DNA of 10,553 bases. Origin: Actinomycetota bacterium. Lineage in GTDB: Bacteria > Actinomycetota > Acidimicrobiia > Acidimicrobiales > CADCSY01. The position numbers and the translations under genes are program-made. Position 1 is the stretch's first letter; the number at the start of each line of letters is the position of its first letter. The notes beneath the pieces are model-generated. The model ran no database searches, was not told the DNA's origin, and saw only the letters and a program-made list of their open reading frames with translations. Of the stretch, positions 5,975 to 10,553 are shown piece after piece. The stretch spans positions 1 to 10,553 of the forward strand of contig JAHWJR010000028.1 in the NCBI GenBank assembly GCA_019348335.1, read 5' to 3'.

Positions 5975-7147
5975 TCAGGCATCGTCGACGGGCGCCAGCA
6001 GCAGGCAGCCGTTGTGACCGCCGAAGCCGAAGCTGTTCGACAGCGTCGGTCCTGGCTCCCACGGCTGCGGCTCGGTGACCACGTCGATGGTGATCTCCGG
6101 GTCGAGGTTGGTGAGCCCGGCGGTGGGCGGGATCAGCCTGCGGTCGATGGACAGCAGCACGGCCACCGCCTCCAGGGCGCCGGCGGCACCCAGGGCATGG
6201 CCGGTGACGCCCTTGGTGGAGGTGACCGGGGGGCCGGGGGTGCCGAACACCTTGGTGATGGCTTCCGCCTCGGCGGCGTCGTTGAGCGGGGTGGAGGTGC
6301 CGTGGCCGTTGATCTGGCGGATGTCGTCGGGCGCCAAGCCGGCGTCGGCCAGGGCCTGCTCCATGCACCGGATGGCTCCCGACCCGCTGGGGTTGGGAGC
6401 GGTGATGTGGTGGGCGTCGGCGCTGCTGCCCGAACCGAGGATCTCGCCGTAGATCCGGGCGCCCCGCGCCCGGGCCGCCTCCAGCTCCTCGAGGACCAGC
6501 ACGGCGCCTCCCTCGGCGATCACGAAGCCGTCGCGCTCGACGTCGAAGGGACGGGAGATGCCGGTGCTCGACAGCGCCGTCATGTTGGTGAAGCCGGCGA
6601 TGCTGGTGGGGGTGAGCGCCGCCTCCGAGCCTCCGCCGAGGGCGGCGTCGCAGATGCCGTGGGCCACGAGCCGGGCGGCGTTGGCGATGGCGTGGGTGCC
6701 GGCGGCACAGGCGGTCACGGTCGTCTCGCACGGTCCCTGCCAGCCGAAGCGCATGGACACGCTGGCGGCGCCGGCGTTGGCCATCATCATCGGCACGAGG
6801 AACGGCGACACCCGGTCGGGGCCCTTCTCGTGGCGGATGACGATCTGCTTCTCCAGGGTCTCGAGCCCGCCGACGCCGCTTCCGAGCATCACGCCCCGGC
6901 GGGCGGGGTCGATGTCGAGCGGCCCGGCGTCGTCGAGGGCCATGGCCGCCGCCGCCACCGCGAACTGGGCGAAGCGATCGGTGCGGCGGGCCTCCTTGGT
7001 CCCGAACCAGGGGCTGGGGTCGAAGTCGGTGATCCGGCGCTCGCCCGGGGGCGGCTCGGCCAGGAGCCCGTCCCAGAAGGCGTCGGCTCCGATGCCGCAG
7101 GGCGCGACGACCCCGATGCCGGTGACGGCGACGCGGCGGCGGCTCAT
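5975..7147 (-). CDS. fabF: 3-oxoacyl-ACP synthase II (elongating KAS)
   Basis: This 390-residue thiolase-fold enzyme condenses acyl chains with malonyl-ACP, lengthening them by two carbons. The Cys-His-His triad is intact: Cys147 in TACAAGTHA, His282 in NGHGTSTPLND and His317 in TKGVTGHALGAAG, with Lys312 beside it. NSFGFGGHN (371-379) is the C-terminal glycine-rich loop near the active site. It is slightly shorter than the roughly 410 residues of E. coli FabF, with a normal start (SRRRVAVTGIGVVAPCG). The ATG overlaps the acpP stop (ATGA), so synthase and carrier protein are translationally coupled. It is the last gene of the minus-strand fab run and converges on fabZ with a nine-base gap. 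Confidence 0.96.
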   Translation of the reverse strand: MSRRRVAVTGIGVVAPCGIGADAFWDGLLAEPPPGERRITDFDPSPWFGTKEARRTDRFAQFAVAAAAMALDDAGPLDIDPARRGVMLGSGVGGLETLEKQIVIRHEKGPDRVSPFLVPMMMANAGAASVSMRFGWQGPCETTVTACAAGTHAIANAARLVAHGICDAALGGGSEAALTPTSIAGFTNMTALSSTGISRPFDVERDGFVIAEGGAVLVLEELEAARARGARIYGEILGSGSSADAHHITAPNPSGSGAIRCMEQALADAGLAPDDIRQINGHGTSTPLNDAAEAEAITKVFGTPGPPVTSTKGVTGHALGAAGALEAVAVLLSIDRRLIPPTAGLTNLDPEITIDVVTEPQPWEPGPTLSNSFGFGGHNGCLLLAPVDDA

Positions 7148-7383
7148 GCCAGCTTCGACTCGACCATCTTGAACGCCTCACCCACGGTGGTGACGCCTTC
7201 GAGCTCCTCCTCGGGAACCTCGATGTCGAACGCCTCCTCGAGCGCCATCACCAGCTCCACCAGGTCGAGGCTGTCGGCGTCGAGATCGTCGCTGAAGCTC
7301 GCTTCCATGGTGACCTGGTCGGGCGCGACCTGCAGCACCTCCACCGTGCACTCGCGAAACTTCTCGAAGGTGTCATCGGCCAT
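7144..7383 (-). CDS. acpP: Acyl carrier protein
   Basis: This 79-residue acidic four-helix protein carries growing acyl chains on 4'-phosphopantetheine. The attachment motif DADSLDLVEL puts the modified residue at Ser38, followed by the acidic recognition helix LVMALEEAFDIEVPEEE. Length and charge are normal. The ribosome-binding site is clear: on the minus strand GGGAG lies six bases before the ATG. The 45-base gap after fabG is the only real spacer in the cluster, so acpP has its own translation start, as expected for a protein needed in large amounts. It ends in an ATGA overlap with fabF. Confidence 0.96.
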   Translation of the reverse strand: MADDTFEKFRECTVEVLQVAPDQVTMEASFSDDLDADSLDLVELVMALEEAFDIEVPEEELEGVTTVGEAFKMVESKLA

Positions 7384-7428
7384 GTGAATCTCCCTGATGG
7401 TCGTCGTGCGTCGTTCGAATGGTGATGG

Positions 7429-8187
7429 TCAATGTCCCATGCCGAGGCCACCGTCGATGGGTAGCACGGCTCCGGTGATGTACGAGGCCTCCGGCGATGC
7501 CAGGAAGGCGACGGCGGCCGCCACCTCCTCGGGAGCGGCGAAGCGGGCGAGGGGCACGGCGCCGAGCAGCTCGGCGCGACGGGCCTCGGTGAGGTCGGCG
7601 GTCATGCCGGTCTCGATGAAGCCGGGGGCGATGACGTTGGCGGTGATCCCCTTGGGGCCCAGCTCGCGGGCCAGCGAGCGGGCCAGCCCCACCAGGCCGG
7701 CCTTGGAGGCGGCGTAGTTGGCCTGGCCGGGGGAGCCGAGCAGGCCCACCACCGAGGACATGAAGATCATCCGGCCGCCCCGGGCCCGCAGCATGGAGCG
7801 GGTCGCCCGGCGGGCCACCCGGTAGGCGCCCACCAGGTTGGTGTCGACCACCTCGGTGAAGGCGTCCTCGTTCATGCGCACGAACAGGCCGTCGCGGGTG
7901 ATGCCGGCGTTGGCCACCAGCACCTCGACGGGGCCCCAGCGATCCTCCACCTCGGCGAAGGCGGCGTCGACCTCCTTGTCGGAGGTCACGTCGCAGCGGA
8001 TGGCCAGCAGGTCGTCGTCGGGCCCGGGCTCGGACCGGTAGGTGACGGCCACCCGGTCGCCCCGGTCGGCCAGGGCGCGGGCGCAGGCCCGGCCGATGCC
8101 ACGGTTGCCGCCGGTGACCAGGACCACCCGCCCATTCCGCCCACCCCGCCCGTCGGCCTGCTCGCCGCCGTCGGCCCCGTCGCTCAT
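7429..8187 (-). CDS. fabG: 3-oxoacyl-ACP reductase (SDR family)
   Basis: This 252-residue short-chain dehydrogenase reduces 3-oxoacyl-ACP to the 3-hydroxy form with NADPH. TGGNRGIG (25-32) is the cofactor-binding loop and NAG (93-95) the structural motif. The catalytic set is Asn117, Ser145, Tyr158 and Lys162 (YAASK), with IAPGFIETGM and PIDGGLGMGH typical of FabG near the end. A 17-residue Gly/Asp-rich leader precedes the fold. The ATG at 8187 is preferred because it overlaps the fabH stop (ATGA) and has GGGG just upstream. An in-frame ATG at 8196 would add three residues but lacks a ribosome-binding site. The position between fabH and acpP supports fatty-acid synthesis rather than another SDR role. 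Confidence 0.94.
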   Translation of the reverse strand: MSDGADGGEQADGRGGRNGRVVLVTGGNRGIGRACARALADRGDRVAVTYRSEPGPDDDLLAIRCDVTSDKEVDAAFAEVEDRWGPVEVLVANAGITRDGLFVRMNEDAFTEVVDTNLVGAYRVARRATRSMLRARGGRMIFMSSVVGLLGSPGQANYAASKAGLVGLARSLARELGPKGITANVIAPGFIETGMTADLTEARRAELLGAVPLARFAAPEEVAAAVAFLASPEASYITGAVLPIDGGLGMGH

Positions 8188-9134
8188 TGGCCCCATCGTA
8201 GAACGGCGCTGGCCCAGGTCATGCCGGCGCCGAAGCCGACCAGCAACACGATGTCGCCCTTGGCCACCCTCCCGGCGTCCACGGCGTCGCCCAGGGCGAG
8301 CGGGATGGAGGCGGCCGAGGTGTTGCCGGTGCGGTGCAGGACCATGGCGGCCCGCTCCATGGGGATGCCGAGGCGCTCGCAGGCGGCGGTGATGATGCGG
8401 GTGTTGGCCTGGTGGGGGACCAGCAGGTCGACGTCGTCGATGGTCAGGCCGGCTCGCTGCAAGGCCATCTCGGAGGACTCGACCATGACCCGCACCGCCC
8501 GGCGGAACACCTCCTTGCCCTCCATCTGGACATAGCCGCCGATGTCGGCCTGCAGGAGGTGGCGCAGGCTGCCGTCGGAACCGAGGTCCCAGCCCAGCAG
8601 CTGCCCGGGGCCCTCCACGGCGTCGAGCACCACCGCGCCGGCGCCGTCGCCGAAGAGCACCGCGGTCGACCGGTCGTCCTGGTCGGTCACCCGGCTCATC
8701 ACGTCGGCCCCCACGACCAGCACCCGGCGGGCTCCCGCCATGCTCATGCCCGTCCCGGCGACCAGGGCGTAGACGAACCCCGAGCAGGCGGCGTTGACGT
8801 CGAAGGCGCCGCAGCGTAGGCCCAGCGTGTGCTGGACCGTCGAGGCGGTGGCCGGGAGCTGCTGGTCGGGGGTGGAGGTGGCCACCACCAGCAGGTCGAC
8901 CGAGGCCGGCGTGGCGTCGGCGGCGGTGAGGGCCTGGCGGGCGGCGGCGGCGGCCAACTGGCCGGTGGTGCCGCCGATGCGGCGCTCACGGATGCCGGTG
9001 CGCTCGGTGATCCAGCGGTCGCTGGTGTCGAGACGCGCTTCCAGCTCGGCGTTGGTGACGGCGGTGTCGGGCAGGGCCACGCCCCAGCCGGTGACCGCGA
9101 CCCCGGTGGAGAGCCGCCCGAGGGGGCCGCTCAT
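8184..9134 (-). CDS. fabH: 3-oxoacyl-ACP synthase III (initiating KAS)
   Basis: This 316-residue thiolase-fold enzyme starts fatty-acid synthesis by joining an acyl-CoA primer to malonyl-ACP. The FabH Cys-His-Asn triad is present: Cys117 in NAACSGFVYAL, His241 in VPHQANTRI and Asn271 in RTGNTSAASIP. DRWITERTGIRERR (39-52) is the CoA-binding N-terminal signature, and the protein ends GFGAGMTWASAVLRW. Primer preference (acetyl or branched) cannot be read reliably by eye. The ATG overlaps the fabD stop (ATGA), and its own stop overlaps fabG the same way, giving a tightly coupled fabD-fabH-fabG message. Confidence 0.96.
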   Translation of the reverse strand: MSGPLGRLSTGVAVTGWGVALPDTAVTNAELEARLDTSDRWITERTGIRERRIGGTTGQLAAAAARQALTAADATPASVDLLVVATSTPDQQLPATASTVQHTLGLRCGAFDVNAACSGFVYALVAGTGMSMAGARRVLVVGADVMSRVTDQDDRSTAVLFGDGAGAVVLDAVEGPGQLLGWDLGSDGSLRHLLQADIGGYVQMEGKEVFRRAVRVMVESSEMALQRAGLTIDDVDLLVPHQANTRIITAACERLGIPMERAAMVLHRTGNTSAASIPLALGDAVDAGRVAKGDIVLLVGFGAGMTWASAVLRWGQ

Positions 9135-10315
9135 GCCGTGCGGAGCCAGGCGACGGGCTGGCTGGGCAGGAGCTGCTCGCCGTCGTGGGCGATGATCCCC
9201 ATGATGACGCCGGAGAAGCGGGAGCGGACCTCCTCCTCACCGACGGTCCCCAGCACGTCGCCGACCTCGACGCGCGTGCCGGTCAGGTGCTCGCGCCAGC
9301 GCTCGGCGGGCGAGAAGACGCCGGCGGCCGGGCTGACCACCAGGCGCTCGGCCATGTGCAGGTGCTCGCCCTCGGGGGGCACGGCCGGATGCGCCGGCAC
9401 CGGGGGCACGGCCTCGGCCAGGCGCTCGACGTCCTCGGGTGCGGAGACCGAGACCGTGCCGGCGTCGGGCAGGGTCCGCTTGGTCAGGCCGGTCAGCACC
9501 GTGCCGGGGCCGACCTCGACGAAGGTCGTCACCCCGTCGTCGGCCAGGCGCTGCAGGCTCTGGCGCCAGCGCACGGGGCTGCAGAGCTGGGCCTGGAGCA
9601 GCTCGGCCCACTCGTGGTCGCCGAGGTGGGGCTCGGCGTCGACGTTGGCCACCACCCGGACCGCGGGCCTGTCGATCTCCGCCTCGGCCAGGGCCCGGCG
9701 CAAGTCGTCGGTGGCCGGCGCCATGTACGGGGTGTGGAAGGCGCCGCCGACGGGGATGGGCAGCACCCGGCGGGCGCCGAGCGCCCGGGCGGCCTCGCCG
9801 GCGGCCTTGACCGCCTGCGGGTCCCCGGAGAGCACCACCTGGCCCGGAGCGTTGAGGTTGGCCACCCACACGTCACCGCCGGCCTGCTCGCAGGCCTCGG
9901 CAGCAGCGTCGTCGTCGAGGCCGATGACGGCGGCCATGGCGCCCGGCCGGGCGTCGGCCGCCGCCTGCATGGCGTCACCCCGTGCCCGGACCAGCCGTAC
10001 GCCGGTGGCGAACGACAGCGCGCCTGCGGCGGTGAGCGCGGTGTACTCGCCCAGGCTGTGCCCGGCGCAGGCCACCGGCTCGATGCCGGTCTGGCGCACG
10101 GCGTCGAGCACCACCAGGCTCAGCACGTAGGTCGCCACCTGGGCGTTGGCGGTGGACGTGAGCTCGCTGGCTTCGGCCTCGAGCAACAGGTGGGCGACGT
10201 CGCGTCCGATCGCTTCTGACGCTTCGTCGACGAGTGACCACGAAGCGTGGTCGGTCCAGGGCGTGCCCATGCCGGGCCGCTGTGATCCCTGACCTGGAAA
10301 GGTGAACGCGAGCAA
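9131..10315 (-). CDS. fabD: Malonyl-CoA:ACP transacylase with C-terminal biotinyl/lipoyl-like domain
   Basis: This 394-residue enzyme loads malonate from CoA onto ACP. Residues 1 to about 295 are a complete FabD: FPGQGSQ (Gln9), GHSLGEY with nucleophile Ser87, Arg112 in VRARGDAM and His194 in GAFHTPYM. FabD is usually about 310 residues. Here a Pro-rich linker leads to a further 70 or so residues (from about 325) with the pattern of a barrel-sandwich hybrid domain: VVSPAAGVF, VEVGDVLGTVG, VRSRFSGVIMG, DGEQLLPSQPVAWL. The hairpin where biotin or lipoate would sit on Lys has no lysine. TTG at 10315 is preferred as start: AGAGGGG lies five bases upstream and the protein then begins LAFTFPGQGSQ as the family does. 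An in-frame ATG at 10375 would add 20 unconserved residues. It is first in the fab run. Confidence 0.93.
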   Translation of the reverse strand: MLAFTFPGQGSQRPGMGTPWTDHASWSLVDEASEAIGRDVAHLLLEAEASELTSTANAQVATYVLSLVVLDAVRQTGIEPVACAGHSLGEYTALTAAGALSFATGVRLVRARGDAMQAAADARPGAMAAVIGLDDDAAAEACEQAGGDVWVANLNAPGQVVLSGDPQAVKAAGEAARALGARRVLPIPVGGAFHTPYMAPATDDLRRALAEAEIDRPAVRVVANVDAEPHLGDHEWAELLQAQLCSPVRWRQSLQRLADDGVTTFVEVGPGTVLTGLTKRTLPDAGTVSVSAPEDVERLAEAVPPVPAHPAVPPEGEHLHMAERLVVSPAAGVFSPAERWREHLTGTRVEVGDVLGTVGEEEVRSRFSGVIMGIIAHDGEQLLPSQPVAWLRTA

Positions 10316-10387
10316 TGGGGCCCCTCTCAGCGTGGTGGCAGAGGTCTGACCCGGGGAGCGACGAGGAAGTTTCATTCTGATCGGAAC

Positions 10388-10416
10388 CAGTTACCCGGAG
10401 TTCACCGCAGATCCAC
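10388..10416 (-). promoter_or_regulatory. Weak candidate promoter for the fab cluster
   Basis: On the minus strand GTGGAT (10416-10411) and TAACTG (10393-10388) are separated by 17 bases. TAACTG contains the only TA step between the tRNA hairpin and the fabD start, which is why I looked there. Both hexamers match the sigma-70 consensus poorly. A start near 10381 would give a leader of about 65 bases before the TTG at 10315. Confidence 0.25.
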
Positions 10417-10428
10417 CAGGGGTGGTGG
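10413..10428. promoter_or_regulatory. Inverted repeat, possible operator for the fab cluster
   Basis: CCACCA and TGGTGG flank GGGG in a perfect 6-4-6 inverted repeat. It overlaps the candidate -35 position upstream of fabD, where a fatty-acid synthesis regulator might bind. No match to a known operator was recognised. Confidence 0.25.
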
Positions 10429-10441
10429 CCCGCAGGGGTCA

Positions 10442-10467
10442 CCCCGGCGGCGTCCAGGCCGCCGGGG
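10442..10467 (-). terminator. GC-rich hairpin downstream of the tRNA
   Basis: CCCCGGCGGC and GCCGCCGGGG form a perfect 10-bp stem around a six-base loop (GTCCAG). On the minus strand it begins five bases after the tRNA acceptor stem, the expected place for a terminator. No U-tract follows, which is frequent for hairpin terminators of high-GC actinobacteria but makes the call less certain. It would separate the tRNA transcript from fabD. Confidence 0.55.
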
Positions 10468-10472
10468 ACCGT

Positions 10473-10545
10473 GCTCCCGCAGGGATTCGAACCCTGACTT
10501 GCGGCATTTTGAGTGCCGTGCCTCTGCCGGTTGGGCTACGGGAGC
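10473..10545 (-). tRNA. tRNA-Leu (anticodon CAA) with a short variable loop
   Basis: The 73 bases fold as a full cloverleaf. The seven-pair acceptor stem is GCTCCCG with CGGGAGC. The D-arm is GCC/GGC with a long loop containing GG. The anticodon stem CGGCA/TGCCG encloses the loop CTCAAAA, so the anticodon is CAA (reads UUG, Leu). The variable region is only CAAGT, and the T-arm is CAGGG-TTCGAAT-CCCTG. CCA is not encoded; the base after the acceptor stem is A. Leucine-like traits are A73, the three-pair D-stem with the AACCGGCAGA loop, and a possible A15-U48 pair. Bacterial tRNA-Leu normally has a long class II variable arm, so the short one is odd. Confidence 0.93.
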
Positions 10546-10553
10546 CAGCCGCC

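Noticed and set aside
6014..7387. Long plus-strand open frame (457 codons) opposite fabF and acpP
   Set aside because: The product is Gly/Asp/Val-rich filler without domain signatures, while the opposite strand encodes complete FabF and ACP with catalytic residues. It also would run through the acpP ribosome-binding region.
8829..10130. Long plus-strand open frame (433 codons) opposite fabH and fabD
   Set aside because: Composition is Ser/Arg/Ala/Thr-rich shadow sequence with no motif; the minus strand holds two intact fab genes here.
10473..10545. tRNA as an integration site for a mobile element
   Set aside because: No integrase, direct repeat of the tRNA 3' end or foreign-looking sequence is visible; the flanking DNA on the left is the native fab cluster and the right flank is only eight bases.
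1..10553. Defence system, CRISPR array, toxin-antitoxin pair or insertion sequence
   Set aside because: No repeat-spacer pattern, transposase, terminal inverted repeats, nuclease or paired small toxin/antitoxin genes were found; nearly all sequence is covered by recognisable housekeeping genes.

Overview
The window is very G+C-rich chromosomal DNA with strongly GC3-biased codons and GTG/TTG starts. A type II fatty-acid cluster in the order fabD-fabH-fabG-acpP-fabF, a DUF5709-like acidic protein and apparent leaderless promoters all point to Actinobacteria. A dedicated trpF and a nearby fabZ argue against Mycobacterium or Streptomyces. A deep lineage such as Acidimicrobiia fits best, but this is inference from gene content, not a phylogeny.

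Left part, + strand (about 1-3525). After the possible tail of an upstream gene lies a compact trpC-trpF-trpB-trpA operon. Every junction is a 4-base ATGA overlap, so the four proteins are probably made by coupled translation. They carry anthranilate-derived CDRP synthesis through to tryptophan; trpE, trpG and trpD are not in the window. A TAGGAT box 6 bases before the trpC GTG suggests a leaderless mRNA.

Middle, + strand (3526-5965). A second GTG gene, again with a TAGGTT box just upstream, encodes an acidic, probably disordered protein. It overlaps a small lipoprotein gene. Next come an HU-type nucleoid protein gene with its own TTGACA element, then a bcp-type peroxiredoxin gene translationally coupled (TTGA overlap) to fabZ.

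Right part, - strand (5975-10545). A tRNA with anticodon CAA is followed by a strong hairpin, then by fabD-fabH-fabG-acpP-fabF, read right to left. FabD supplies malonyl-ACP, FabH starts the chain, FabF elongates, FabG reduces, and FabZ, convergent with fabF, dehydrates. No enoyl reductase or acetyl-CoA carboxylase gene is present.

Most of the window is housekeeping biosynthesis. I found no mobile element, CRISPR array, defence system or clearly new multi-gene system. The two most unusual items are a biotinyl/lipoyl-like domain, lacking the modifiable lysine, fused to the C-terminus of FabD, and a Leu(CAA) tRNA with a short class I variable loop.
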